A stretch of DNA of 64,000 nt, taken from assembly GCF_963576675.1 (NCBI RefSeq), contig NC_088916.1, forward strand, positions 21,799,501 to 21,863,500. The letters are read 5' to 3'. Shown in pieces: positions 34,367 to 47,412 of this stretch; position 1 is the stretch's first letter; every line of letters starts with the position of its first letter. Both the position numbers and the translations under genes were made by a program. The stretch is from Euphorbia lathyris (Eukaryota > Streptophyta > Magnoliopsida > Malpighiales > Euphorbiaceae). Under the pieces are notes generated by a model. That model had not been told where the DNA came from and did not search any database. It was given only the letters and a program-made list of their open reading frames with translations.

Positions 34367-35376
34367 AAGGCATGGGTACTAATCCTGATGAGTCTCCATT
34401 GTTGAGTTCTGAGGATGTAGTGAATTAGTTTATTATTACTAAAATAAAGAGAGATGATAGATTAATATTTCTTTTGGTTACAAATTATAAATCGATAAAT
34501 TATGCGTATTCCTATTCCTATTTCTTCGTATTACATATCTTTTTAGATATTTTTTATATGATCAATTAAGTTACATTCTGTGTTATAAAACGCAGGTTTA
34601 TTAAAATTAATTAAAATAATAGACTTATCATATAATTAATAAATAGTGGAATCAATAATAATATATTTTTTTTAATATTTTTAATTTCTGTGCAATTCTC
34701 TTAAAAAACATGTAATATAAAACGGAAAAAATAGTATTTTTCACTCTATTAAACTAAATTACAATCTAAATATTTATAGTATAAAATAACTCTTTACTAA
34801 AAACATGCGACTCTTTACTAAACAATATAACAACTCAATAAACATGACTATTTGTAATTCTATCAAAGTTAATTTAATGTAGCACCAACAATTCTTATGT
34901 GGTAAGTGATTATTGAAATAAAAAATTTCATGAATAAAAGGGAAACAGTATTTAAAAAAAAATCTATTGATTCCTGTATAATACATATGTTGTGTGAAAT
35001 AATTTAAAAAATCGGAAAATAATTTTTTTAGTGGAATTCAAATCAGTTTATTTACTAAATCAATTTACTTCTTTTATCTGCAAATAATTTTCATATGAAA
35101 GAATTCAATTAATTTCACACCCTTTCATTGATGCCCTTGTTGATAGAATCATTTGAATTCCAATAACTAATCAACGGTTGGTTTGAGTGGTAGGGAGTTA
35201 AATATATGTTTATTAGATTTTAAACACGCGCCTTGCGCGGCTCATATATCATATTTAATTATTTTGGTTATTTATTAGTATATTATAATTAGGAAAAATT
35301 ATGAAATTTGGTCAAATAGAAGGTCCATTTATACATTTAGACCAATTACCCAAGTCATTACATACCTAGAATATAG
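34367..35376. other. 3' flank of the CLE-like gene and AT-rich DNA
   Basis: The sequence just after the stop still resembles a degraded unit (ACTAATCCTGATGAGTCTCC). From about 34640 on, the sequence is repeated at 36966-37582. No gene seen. Confidence 0.6.
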
Positions 35377-35883
35377 TCATATTCCACATATAAAAAAATG
35401 CTTTGGAACTGTGAAAAATACAAATTTCGAATGCAGATGAAATGAATATTCAAAAGCCACAGTAGATATAGGGACAACCAACACATCCTTTGTCATTTCA
35501 GAAAGAATGGGAAATCTGCCAGAGTTTGTCTTCCACCATTTCAAGACATCCAAATCTTCTTGATCATCCACTACTGCCTTAGCTAATTATACTTCTAATT
35601 TAGTCTTCTTATATGCACCACTCACACCATGTGATCTCGTTTTCTTATATTTTTCCCAAAGAAGAGTCTTTGGCTTTCTATCATTATTTGCCTCATTTGA
35701 ATTACTTACTAATTGACTTGCATTTACTGATTCATCAATAGGTTGAAGCTTTCTCTTATATTCATCAAATAAAGCAAACATTTGTTTCTTGATATTTAAA
35801 AACAATGTAAAGCTTGTGAGATCATCTCTGTATCTCGACAGAAAACATTGTTACATGCAAGTCTCAACAGTAATATGCCAACC
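35377..35883 (-). pseudogene. hAT transposase C-terminal fragment, first copy
   Basis: Minus strand: a Lys-rich stretch with NIKKQMFALFDEYKRKLQ, a stop after KKTKLEV, then DDQEDLDVLKWWKTNSGRFP, ILSEMTKDVLVVPISTVAFEYSF. The second part is the hAT C-terminal dimerisation domain (usual pattern LDVLKWWK...ILS.MA.DVLA.P.STVASE..FS). The SxSAFS-type end is altered to AFEYSF. No BED zinc finger or catalytic core is present. Confidence 0.85.
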
Positions 35884-36965
35884 CCTTTAACCAGAGTGGG
35901 ACGAGTCCTCATTCTGAAATTTGGAAAATTATTTAGGCCTTAAAAATCCCTTACCGTATTAGGAGCTTTCTGTGGCTTGGTGTTAAAGATAGGCTGCTCA
36001 CTAATTTGGATAGAAATAGACGGCATCTGGTGGCTTCAGGTGCTTGCAGCAGATGCAGAGGTCATGTTGAGACCGTGTGCCTTGCTCTTAGGGACTGTTC
36101 TAGGAGTAAAGTTCTCCCTAACCACCTTCTGTCTTCCTTCATGGCTCATTCTGAGTTAGATTGGTTTACTAATGGAGTTAGTGGGAAGTTATTGACCAAC
36201 CTTGAGCATGGTGATATTTTCTTTGCTATTATCTGCCATCAGATTTGGAAATGGAGGAATGAGGAGATTTTTGGGAAGAAAAATGTTTTCATTCCTAATT
36301 TAGTTAGTTTCTTCTCGGATAAAGTTTTAAATATTACTGATAGCTTCAAAGGAGACTATCTTGCTAGGTTAACCCAGAAGAAGGATGTCCAACTCCTTAG
36401 TTGGAGAAGGCCTAGAGAAGGGGTAGTGAAGCTAAACACGGATGGTTCCTACCTAAAAGATGGTAAGATTGCTGCATGAGGTGTTCTTAGGGATGATGGG
36501 GGCGCCTGGGTGTCTAGGTTTACCCAGAATCTGGGTTTAGGCTCTTCCTTCTCAACCGAGCTTTGGGAGATTTTCTCTGGCCTAAAACTTGCCAAGAATC
36601 TGGGTTTGAAGAAGTTGAATGTGGAGTCTGACAACCTAGAGGCCATCAAAATGATTTCCGAGACTAATGCTATTTGTTTAAATAGCCGTAATCTTATCAA
36701 AGATATTAGAAGGATCTGCTCTTCCTTTGATTTCATTGATTTTAGCCATATCTTCAGAGAGCAGAACCGGGTTGCAGATCGCTTGGCGGCTGCTGGGCAT
36801 GAAGGTTTGTTGGGCATATCGACTCTTTCTCATCCTCCTGTTTTTCTTTCTTCCATTCTTTTTGAAGATAGGGTGGGGGTTAGCCTCCCTAGGTTAATCC
36901 CTGACTAGTTTTTTGGTTTTGTTTTTTCTTTCCTTGTCCTACCAAAAAAAATAAAAATAAATAAA
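35884..36965 (+). mobile_element. 5'-truncated LINE (L1-type) 3' end
   Basis: Plus-strand reading starts in a zf-RVT-like region (VWLGVKDRLLTN, CSRCRGHVETVCLALRDC) and continues into an RNase H-like domain (VVKLNTDGSYLKDG, then ELWEIFSGLKLAKNLGL, VESDNLEAIKMI, FSHIFREQNRVADRLA). A stop (TGA, about 36477) and frame changes interrupt it. It ends in an A-rich tail (about 36940-36965). This is the usual end of plant L1 ORF2. Confidence 0.85.
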
Positions 36966-37582
36966 TAGTGGAATCAATGATAATATCTTTTTTTAATATT
37001 CTTAATTTCTGTGCAACTCTCTTAAAAGACATGTAATATAAAACGAAGGAAATAGTATTTTTCACTCTATTAAACTAAATTACAATCTAAATATTTATAA
37101 AACGGAAAATAATTTTTTAAGTGGAATTCAAATCAGTTTATTTACTAAATCAATGTACTTCTTTTATCTGCAAATAATTTTCATATGAAAGAATTCGATT
37201 AATTCCACACCCTTTCATTGATGCCCTTGTTGAATAGAATCATTTGAATTCCAATAACTAATCAACGGTTGGTTTGAGTGGTAGGGAGTTAAATATCTGT
37301 TTATTAGATTTTAAACACGCGCCTTGCGCGGCTCATATATCATATTTAATTATTTTGGTTATTTATTAGTATATTATAATTAGAAAAAATTATGAAATTT
37401 GGTCAAATGGAAGGTCCATTTATATATTTAGACCAATTACCCAAGTCATTACATACCTAGAATATAGTCATATTCCGCATATAAAAAAAATGTTTTGGAA
37501 CTGTGAAAAATACAAATTTCGAACGTAGATGAAATGAATATTCAAAAGCCACAGTAGATATAGGGACAACCAACACATCCTT
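36966..37582. repeat. Tandem duplicate of 34640-35490 including the hAT fragment start
   Basis: Collinear with the sequence around 34640-35490, starting AATAGTGGAATCAATGATAATA. It continues beyond the Gypsy insertion at 46974-47412. Thus the hAT region exists twice, with the LINE at the junction. Confidence 0.85.
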
Positions 37583-39770
37583 TGTCAAACCCGATCCAAA
37601 ATAGAATCGGATATGACAGTGAGACGTTACCACAGACGTGAACGAGTCGGAAGTAACATCTCGCAATCAAATGTTAAGAATTACAAATCATGTTTGAACT
37701 TAAAAACATTTTCTACATGTACTTTTACATTTGTAAAAGGTCGAAATCATTTATAATTTCCAATTACGAATCTTTTTCTCGTGTGTTTTACCAAAACGAG
37801 TTCGAAACATAGAAAATTACTCCAATTCTAACTTGTTAACTTTTAATTTGCCTAATCTCACAAATTAATACCATACTTGGACATTCAAACCAAAATCCGG
37901 CATACCACAACTTTATATTCGATTCAAAATGGGCGACGTAAGTTCCTACATATTCACAAGCACAAAAAAACGCCTATATCTACATATACAAAATGGTATG
38001 CAATACCCTAGAAGACGACTTGGACAATCGTGGCCGTATCCAATCCTCGTCCTAGTGTCGAACACTTCCCTCAGTACCTCGTACTTCTTCGCCTAAAAAC
38101 ATTAAAACATTTAAAAATATGAGACAAAAATCTCAGTAAGCAACTATCAACTATAAAAACTAGTTTTTACGTAAAATAGCTATATATGTATACCTTTGTG
38201 AAAACATTTAACCAAACCAAACCTTAAACTTATTAACTTGTAAACAACATCGAATTAAAACGGAATTTTAATTAATAATCTCAAATCAAACTTAATCAAA
38301 ACGTAATGATTCTTATATAAACGCTTACTAAAAACCAAAGTTCGAATCAAATTCAACATCGTATCCATCACCGAGTATCCCCTCGTAAATTGATCCACAA
38401 CATGTAAACATAATCGAGACGTCTCTTTAACCATGCCTAATCCCGTATTGGTCTTACCCAACATTTCGCTGCCAATACCCGACTAGGTCTTTAGACTGTG
38501 TACACAGGCCATGTTCCTCACTGAACATGGTCTTCAAATATCAAACCACCCGTCCGGACTACTCCTGATGGATACAAACTTTACCCAAAATCCAACCAAA
38601 CTTCAATTCATCAAATAGATCCAACTTTACTACAATCATCAATAAATCGAAATCCAACATTTACTGAACCAAAATAGCAATTGAACCCTGAAGAAATCCA
38701 AAATATCATTAAAACCCTTAAAGAAATCCAATTGAACACTAATTAAACCAAAATAACATTAAAACCCTTAAAGAATTCCAATTGAACACTAATTGAACCA
38801 AATTCCAATTTGAACACTAATTGAACCAAATTCCAATTTGAACACTAATTGAACCAAAATAACATTAAAACTCTTAAAGATATTCAAATCAACATCAATT
38901 GAACCCAAATAGCACTTAAACCCTTAAGAAAACCAATTCAACATCAATTGAACTAAATATCCCTTAAGAAAACCAATTCAATATAAATTGAACTAAATAA
39001 TAATCAAACTCTTAGGAAGAACCAATTCAACATCAAGGTAAAACCAATTCAACATCAAAATAGTTCAAAATTACCATTGTGAACTCATTTCCTTCAAACT
39101 TGAACACAATCTCAAATCAACAACCAATACTTAAATAATTTCTAAGAAAACCCTTAGGAGACATATTCATGGAGATTTATAGCTTAATATACATATATTT
39201 ATACATGCAAACCAAAAACTAGTTGATAGTTACTTACCTTAGCCTAAATTTGAGATTAACACCATAAAACCCTAAATCTGTCCCAAAATCTTCCTAGCCC
39301 GTATTCTCTTCTCACACCTCTAAATCAAAATCTCTCCGTCCAGAAGTTGCTTATATGTGTCTAGAGTCTCCAGTTAAAATTTGAGGTCATTTGGACGGTT
39401 AGATCTCCAGCAACACCCAAAACGGTGGAGCTGCCCTGTTTTTGGTGGTGGTGGAAGGTGGAGGAGAATGGAGAGAGAGAGAGAGTGGAGGAGGAAGAAC
39501 AATATAAAAGGATGAATTGATCCAAATGATTTTCAATTCTCAATAAGGCTATATATAGGCCTTGAATTAAGTGGTTAATTAGTCTTTTTGGTCCTCCAAA
39601 AATCTAATTTCTTTTAAAACTTACCCTAAACTTATAATTGTTTTCAAAATGTGCAATTACCCTCAAAACTATACCCGTAACACCCAATTAATCGACCAAT
39701 CCTATAACGAATTTAATATAACTTAGGGTTTGGGGTATAATAAATAAAATTTAAGGGCACGGACGTGACA
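37583..39770 (-). repeat. 3' LTR of the Tekay-like element
   Basis: Left copy of the LTR. A palindromic TATA region (GGCTATATATAGGCC, about 39546) gives a short U3 of about 220 bp on the minus strand. A degenerate tandem region (about 38690-39060) repeats AATTGAACACTAATTGAACC-type words. Purine tract GGTGGGGAGAAT on the minus strand abuts its right end. Confidence 0.92.
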
Positions 39771-40475
39771 ATTCTCCCCACCTTAGAGAATTTCGTCCTC
39801 GAAATTTTACTTACCCGAAGAAGTGAACAAATGAGGGTATTGGTGTTTCATATCCGCTTCTCTTTCTCAGGTTGCTTCCTCCCGAGAATTTCTGTGCCAC
39901 AATACTTTCACCAGTGGTACTGTTTTATTCCTTAACACTTTTTCCTCTTTAGCCAAGATTGCTACTGGTTCTTCTTTATAAGTCAAATCCTTTGAAAGTT
40001 CGATTGGTTGCTCCTGGATAATGTGATTTGGATCACTTCTATACCTCCGCAACATTGACACGTGAAAAACATCATGAATGTTTGAAAGATTTTGAGGCAA
40101 CTTCAAACGATATGCAACAGGTCCAATTCTTTCAACAATTTCATACGGACCAATGAATCTAGGGCTCAACTTTCCCTTCTAGCCAAATCGGAGTAAACCC
40201 TTCCACGGTGATACTTTCAGAAATACTTTATCTCCCACACTGTACTCAATCGGTCTACGTTTCAAATCTGCATAACTCTTTTGTCTGTCTTGAGCTTCTT
40301 TCAGTTTCTGCTGGATAATTTGTACCTTTTCAGTCGTCAATTGCACTATCTCAGGCCCCAATAGTTGTCTTTCACCCACTTCAGACCAACATAAACGGAG
40401 TCCTACACCTTCTTCCATACAATGCCTCATAAGGTGCCATATCAATGCTAGACTGATAACTGTTATTATATGCAA
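39771..40475 (-). pseudogene. Integrase end and chromodomain of the Tekay-like element
   Basis: Continues pol after a one-base shift (extra T in the run at about 40392-40395 on the complement). Contains [34 protein letters not shown], a TAG stop at 40179-40181, then SPRFIGPYEIVERIGPVAYR, HDVFHVSMLRRY and a chromodomain-like tail VLRNKTVPLVKVLWHRNSRE ending at TGA 39867. The chromodomain of such elements is thought to direct integration toward heterochromatin. Confidence 0.85.
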
Positions 40476-43400
40476 ACTCCATTAAAGGCAAATGCACATC
40501 CCAGCTACTTTGGAGATTTAGAATACTAGCTCTTAACATATCCTCCAAAGTTTGAATTGTACGTTCACTTTGACCATCTGACTGTGGATGGAAGGCAGTA
40601 CTGAAGTTCAATTTAGTTCCCAATGCATCTTGAAAACTAGGCCAAAATCTTGATGTAAAACGAGGATCTCTATCAGACACAATAGAAACTGGCACACCAT
40701 GAAGTCTCACAATTTCTTTGACATACAACTGTGCCAACTTTTCTAATGAGAAAGTTACCTTCACTGGTAGAAAATGTGCTGATTTCGTCAATCTATCTAC
40801 AATTACCCATATAGCATCATTACCATGTTGCGTACGAGGCAATCCACTAACAAAATCCATTGTAATGTGCTCCCACTTCCATTCCGGAATAGGAAGTGGT
40901 TGCAAAGTACCAGCAGGTCGTTGATGTTCGGCTTTGACTTGTTGGCAACTCAAACATCTGCTCACATATTCAGCTATTTCTCTTTTCATCCCTTTCCACC
41001 AAAAATGATCACGAAGGTTTCTGTACATCTTTGTACTCCCAGGATGCATTGCATAGGAGGAATCATGAGCTTCTTCTAATATCTCCTTCTTAATATCACT
41101 AATATTTGGAACACACATTCTATCTCCAAACATTAGCATACCATCTATTGAAATCTTGTAATCAGTACACTTTCCTTGCACAACTTCATCTTTAATCCGC
41201 TCCAAGAACTTATCTTGACTCTGAGCTTCTCTGATTCTATCCCTAAGAATTGGTCTCACTTTCAATATTGCACATAACACTCCTTCATTTTCACAATTCA
41301 ACTCTACATTGAAAGCCCTCATTTGAAGTAACAAAGGCATTTTTACAGATTTAATATAACTCAAACTTCCAACATTCTTGCAACTCAAAGCATCAGCTAC
41401 AACATTAGCTTTACCCGGATGATATTCAATTGTCAGATCATAATCTTTCAGCAGCTCAATCCATCTTCTTTGCCTCAAGTTTAATTCCTTCTGACTCATT
41501 ATGTACTTCAAACTCTTGTGATCAGTGAAAATGCGACATTTCTCACTATAAAGATAGTGTCTCCAAATCTTCAAAGCGAACACAACAGCAGCTAATTCAA
41601 GATCATGTGTTGGGTAATTCAATTCATGTGGTCTTAACTGTCGTGATGCATAAGCAATTACTTTATCATTCTGCATCAACACAATTCCAATACCTTGCCT
41701 TGAAGCATCACTATATATTGTATACCCTTCACCCACTACAGGTAGTGTCAACACTAGAGCACTAATCAGTCTTGACTTCAAAGTATCAAAACTGTTCTGA
41801 CACTCGGGTGTCCACTTGAATTTTACTCCCTTTCTCAGCAACTGCGTCATTGGAGAAGCTATAAGTGAGAATCCATTCACAAACCTTCTGTAATACCCTG
41901 CTAACCCCAGAAAACTACGCACTTCATGTACATTCGACGGTGCTTTCCAGTTAGCTACAACCTCAACTTTCTTAGGATCCCCTAGAATTCCCTTAGCTGA
42001 TACCACATGCCCCAAGAACATTATTTCATCAAGCCAAAACTCACATTTACTAAATTTGGCATACAACTGCTTCTCTCTCAGAATCTGCAAAACTGTCCTT
42101 AAATGCTTGCTGTGGTCTTCCTTACTCTTAGAATACACAAGAATATCATCAATAAACACAATTACAAATGTATCTAAGTAAGGTTTAAATATTCGATTCA
42201 TTAGATCCATAAATGCAGCAGGTGCATTAGTTAACCCGAATGGCATTACCAAAAACTCATAATGCCCATATCGAGTTCTGAAGGCTGTTTTCTGAACATC
42301 TCCTTCTCTGATCTTCAACTGATGATATCCGGTTCTCAGATCAATTTTTGAAAATATTATTGCCCCTTGCAGCTGATCAAACAAATCATCGATTCTAGGC
42401 AACGGATACTTGTTACGGATTGTAACCTTATTCAACTGACGGTAATCTATACACAACCGCATTGTTCCATCTTTTTTCTTCACAAACAACACCGGAGCTC
42501 CCCAGGGTGACACACCAGGTCGTATATATCCCTTATCTAACAACTCTTGCAACTGTATTTTTAATTCTTTCATTTCTTCCGGTGCCATTCTATATGGTGC
42601 TAGGGATATAGGAGCAGTACCCGGCTGTAAGTCAATTGCAAACTCGACTTCTCTTTTTGGTGGTAACCCTGGTATCTCATCTGGGAACACATCTGGATAT
42701 TCATTCACAATTGGCACATCTTCTAATTTAGGAGGTTTTTCCCTGCTGTCTATCACATATGCTAAGAAAGATTCACACCCCTTCCTTAACATTTTCAAAG
42801 CTGTCATAACAGAGACTATATTTCTATGTACACCTCTCTCGCCTTGAAACACATATTTTTCCCCATTAGCTAATAACAGATTAACTTTCTTCCTACAACA
42901 GTCTACCAAGGCTTGACACTTAGATAATGAATCCATGCCTAATATCACATCAAATGTTTGAACCATTAAAGGTACCAAATCCGCATGTATAAAGGACTCT
43001 CCTAATTTTACTTCACAATTAGGATGGACATGTGTACATACTAAAGATTCTCCCATAGGCATGCTAACAATTAAACATTCAGGCATCAATTTCGACTCCC
43101 ACATTACATCAGACATAAATAAAGGCGACACAAAGGAATGCGTAGCACCAGGATCAATAAGCACATAAGCATCTTTTCCAAATAAAGAAATCGTACCAGT
43201 GATAACTTCTGCAGATGCAACAGCTTCTTGTGAAGTCATAGCAAAAACTCGAGGTTGAGTTGCAGCTCTATCCGACTGAGTACCCTGATTTCTAGCTCCC
43301 TGAGAAGTATTACCAGCTCCTCTGGCCATATTGGTACCTCTACCATTACCACGACCATTTCCTCTTCCAACTGAATTACCTCCACTTGTTCTGTCACCCT

Positions 43401-44196
43401 GTGATCCTCGACCTCTCCCAACAATGTTCAATTTAGGACAATTAGTACGTACATGCCCTTCTTCACCACACTCATAACATGAAATTCTTCTTTTAGATTC
43501 TGTTATCCTCCCTGATGACGGGCAATCCTTTTTCAAGTGACCCCTTCCTCCACACTGAAAACATCCCAGAGATCTTTTCCTGCATTCTCCAGAATGAAAT
43601 TTCCCACACTGAACACATTTTGGACCATTACCACTACTAGCAATGGAAGGACTATACGAAGCTTGGCTAATAGTATCAGATGCTCGGAAATTAGTACGGC
43701 TCATGGGTGCTCCGCTTGTGTTCTGACTCTGAGTTTGACCACCTCGAAACTGAGATGATCCCCCTTTCACAAACTTGGATCTCCCAATATCCCCTGACTG
43801 CTTCTGACTATTCTCAGATTCTAACTTGCCTTTCAACTTTTCTTTCTGCAATGCTTTTTCTACCCAGCCTCGGTAATGTGTACCTTTATACAAACTCAGT
43901 TCATTCTGATAAAATGCACTCAGACCATCTTTGAACCTTTCACATTTAACTTCCTCAGTGGGAAACCACTGACTTGCATAACGGTATAAATCATCGAACT
44001 TATCCACATACTCCCTCACAATCATAGTTCCCTGTTTCAAATTAAAGAACTCATTCCTCTTCGCTTTCTGAAATGATTCAGTCAGATATTCTTTCATGAA
44101 TTCACGTTTGAAAACATCCCAGTTTAAACCTTCAGGATACAAACCCCTAACTCTAGTTAACCATGTATTTGCTGGCCCATGTAATAAACCAAACAC
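40381..44196 (-). pseudogene. gag-pol: Gag-pol of the Tekay-like element (main frame)
   Basis: 1271 codons open. Order: rest of the Retrotrans_gag domain ([33 protein letters not shown]); zinc knuckles [14 protein letters not shown] and [14 protein letters not shown], with a third partial [12 protein letters not shown]; protease with [12 protein letters not shown]; reverse transcriptase with [20 protein letters not shown] and catalytic FIDDILVYS; RNase H with [15 protein letters not shown] and TDHKSLKYI; integrase with the [20 protein letters not shown] zinc-binding region, [19 protein letters not shown] and [11 protein letters not shown]. Integrase after RNase H is diagnostic of Gypsy; the sequence style fits the Del/Tekay lineage. 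Confidence 0.93.
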
Positions 44197-44581
44197 GGTC
44201 TTTACTTTATCTTCAGTACTTAACTACATAGTACTAAAGGCTTTTTTTTGTAGCTTTTAGCCAATTATCAGCTTCCTCAGGTTCAATTGTACCCCTGAAA
44301 TCAAATGCCCCACAGTTTTTGGCATCTTCAATTAACTCACTAGGCCTTCGACATGCCTCACGTGTTTCCATCATAGTTACTAAAGCTTCAACCAATGTTC
44401 GGGGTTCAAGCTGCAAAATTTGTGCAACTTGCGGCATTGTAGCTTGTGGAGCCACATGTGGTACACGATGTTCAGGTTTGGGTGGTATTGGTGGAGGATT
44501 ATCAGGTTGATTTTCTGGTGGTTGTCTTTGAGGTTGGGAAACAGGTGGAACTCTAGCATCAGAGGCTACACGGGACCCCAT
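44197..44581 (-). pseudogene. Gag N-terminus of the Tekay-like element, out of frame
   Basis: Starts at MGSRVASDARVPP (44581), Pro/Gln-rich, then FDFRGTIEPEEADNWLKAT. A run of eight A (about 44246-44253) shifts the frame relative to the main ORF, and a TAG follows soon after (about 44223). Both lie between this start and the open main frame. Confidence 0.8.
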
Positions 44582-44797
44582 CCCAATTCTCTTATTTCTG
44601 CATTTCTACCTCTATGCCTATTTAGAGGTGGTCGGCCACGTTGTCGTCTTGGATGCATCTATATGATGAACAAACTATTACAATTTATATATGTGATATG
44701 CATGAATAATATTTATTCAACTTCTCAATACACTTTAGTAAGTTATATACTTGACACGGATATACCTATATATATATATACTTAGGGACCAACCTAT

Positions 44798-44810
44798 TGC
44801 TCTGATACCA
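44798..44810 (-). other. Primer binding site of the Tekay-like element
   Basis: The minus strand reads TGGTATCAGAGCA, three bases from the right LTR; tRNA-Met type. Confidence 0.93.
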
Positions 44811-44813
44811 AAA

Positions 44814-46973
44814 TGTCAAACCCGATCCAAAATAGAATCGGATATGACAGTGAGACGTTACCACAGACGTGAACGAGTCGGAAGAAACATCTCACAATCA
44901 AATGTTAAGAATTACAAATCATGTTTGAACTTAAAAACATTTTCTACATATACTTTTACATTTGTAAAAGGTTGAAATCATTTATAATTTCCAATTACGA
45001 ATCCTTTTCTCGTGTGTTTTACCAAAACGAGTTCGAAACATAGAAAATTACTCCAATTCTAACTTGTTAACTTTTAATTTGCCTAATCTCACAAATTAAT
45101 ACCATACTTGGACATTCAAACCAAAATCCGGCATACCACAACTTTATATTCGATTCAAAATGGGCGACGTAAGTTCCTACATATTCACAAGCACAAAAAA
45201 ACCGCCTATATCTACATGTACAAAATGGTATGCAATACCCTAGAAGACGACTTGGACAATCGTGGCCGTATCCAGTCCTCGTCCTAGTGTTGAACACTTC
45301 CCTTAGTACCTCGTACTTCTTCGCCTAAAAACATTAAAACATTTAAAAATATGAGACAAAAATCTCAATAAGCAACTATCAACTATAGAAACTAGTTTTT
45401 ACGTAAAATAGCTATATATGTATACCTTTGTGAAAACATTTAACCAAACCAAACCTTAAACTTATTAACTTGTAAACAACATCGAATTAAAACGGAATTT
45501 TAATCAATAATCTCAAATCAAACTTAATCAAAATGTAATGATTCTTATATAAACGTTTACTAAAAATCAAAGTTCGAATCAAATTCAACATCGTATCCAT
45601 CACCGAGTATCCTCTCGTAAATTGATCCACAACATGTAAACATAATCGAGACGTCTCTTTAACCATGCCTAATCCCGTATTGGTCTTACCCAACACTTCG
45701 CTGCCAATACCCGACTAGGTCTTTAGACTGTGTACATAGGCCATGTTCCTCACTGAACATGGTCTTCAAATATCAAACCACCCGTCCGGACTACTCCTGA
45801 TGGATACAAACTTTACCCAAAATCCAACCAAACTTCAATTTCATTAAATAGATCCAACTTTACTACAATCATCAATAAATCGAAATCCAACATTTACTGA
45901 ACCAAAATAGCAATTGAACCCTGAAGAAATCCAAAATATCATTAAAACCCTTAAAGAAATCCAATTGAACACTAATTGAACCAAAATAACATTAAAACCC
46001 TTAAAGAATTCCAATTGAACACTAATTGAACCAAATTCCAATTTGAACACTAATTGAACCAAAATAACATTAAAACTCTTAAAGATATTCAAATCAACAT
46101 CAATTGAACCCAAATAGCACTTAAACCCTTAAGAAAACCAATTCAACATCAATTGAACTAAATATCCCTTAAGAAAACCAATTCAATATAAATTGAACTA
46201 AATAATAATCAAACTCTTAGGAAGAACCAATTCAACATTAAGGTAAAACCAATTCAACATCAAAATAGTTCAAAATTACCATTGTGAACTCATTTCCTTC
46301 AAACTTGAACACAATCTCAAATCAACAACCAATACTCAAATAATTTCTAAGAAAACCCTTAGGAGACAAATTCATGGAGATTTATAGCTTAATATACATA
46401 TATTTATACATGCAAACCAAAAACTAGTTGATAGTTACTTACCTTAGCCTAAATTTGAGATTAACACCACAAAACCCTAAATCTGTCCCAAAATCTGCCT
46501 AGCCCGTATTCTCTTCTCACACCTTCAAATCAAAATCCCTCCAGTCAGAAGTTGCTTATATGTGTCTAGAGTCTCCAGTTAAAATTTGAGGTCATTTGGA
46601 CGGTTAGATCTCCGGCAACACCCAAAACGGTGGAGCTGCCCTGTTTTTGGTGGTGGTGGAAGGTGGAGGAGAATGGAGAGAGAGAGAGTGGAGGAGGAAG
46701 AACAATGTAAAAGGATGAATTAATCCAAATGATTTTCAATTCTCAATAAGGCTATATATAGGCCTTGAATTAAGTGGTTAATTAGTCTTTTTGGTCCTCC
46801 AAAAATCTAATTTCTTTTAAAACATACCCTAAACTTATAATTGTTATAAAAATGTGCAATTACCCTCAAAACTATACCCGTAACACCCAATTAATCGACC
46901 AATCCTATAAAAAATTTAATATAACTTAGGGTTTGGGGTATAATAAATAAAATTTAAGGGCACGGACGTGACA
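44814..46973 (-). repeat. 5' LTR of the Tekay-like element
   Basis: Near-identical to 37583-39770. It is about 28 bp shorter, mainly by loss of one unit in the AATTGAACACTAATTGAACC tract, with scattered substitutions. Confidence 0.92.
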
Positions 46974-47412
46974 TCCTTTGTCATTTCAGAAAGAATGGGA
47001 AATCTGCCAGAGTTTGTCTTCCACCATTTCAAGACATCCAAATCTTCCTGATGATCCACTACTGCCTTAGCTAATTATACTTCTAATTTAGTCTTCTTAT
47101 ATGCACCACTCACACCATGTGATCTCGTTTTCTTATATTTTTCCCTAAGAAGAGGCTTTGGCTTTCTATCATTATTTGCCTCATTTGAATTACTTACTAA
47201 TTTTTTTTTTATTTTTTTTGATGAAATTGAATTACTTACTAATTGACTTGTATTTACTGATTCATCAATAGGTTGAAGCTTTCTCTTATATTCATCAAAT
47301 AAAGCAAACATTTGTTTCTTGATATTTAAAAACAATGTAAAGCTTGTGAGATTAGCTCTGTATCTCGACAGAAAACACTGTTACATGCAAGTCTCAACAG
47401 TAATATGTCAAC
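46974..47412 (-). pseudogene. hAT transposase fragment, second copy
   Basis: Matches the first copy (about 35490-35883) with a small extra T-rich piece (about 47202-47226) that duplicates the LVSNS coding region. It is the right half of the hAT remnant split by the Gypsy element; its left half is at 37480-37582. Confidence 0.8.

Larger units (their letters stand above)
31107..34997 (+). repeat. Direct segmental duplication, copy 1
   Basis: Co-linear and highly similar to 52425-57712 once the LTR-like insertion in copy 2 is removed. It includes a DUF1997-like exon end, a long non-coding region with an internal repeat, a Mutator-like inverted-repeat element, the CLE-like gene and its 3' flank. 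The copies are about 21 kb apart. Confidence 0.9.
37583..46973 (-). mobile_element. Tekay-like Gypsy chromovirus retrotransposon, complete but mutated
   Basis: 9391 bp with LTRs of 2188 and 2160 bp (minus-strand TGTCACGTCC to GGGTTTGACA). Exact 5-bp target duplication TCCTT (37578-37582 and 46974-46978). The target is the second hAT remnant; removing the element rejoins a sequence matching the first hAT copy. tRNA-Met primer site, gag, protease, reverse transcriptase, RNase H, integrase and chromodomain are all present, interrupted by a few stops and single-base shifts. Confidence 0.92.
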
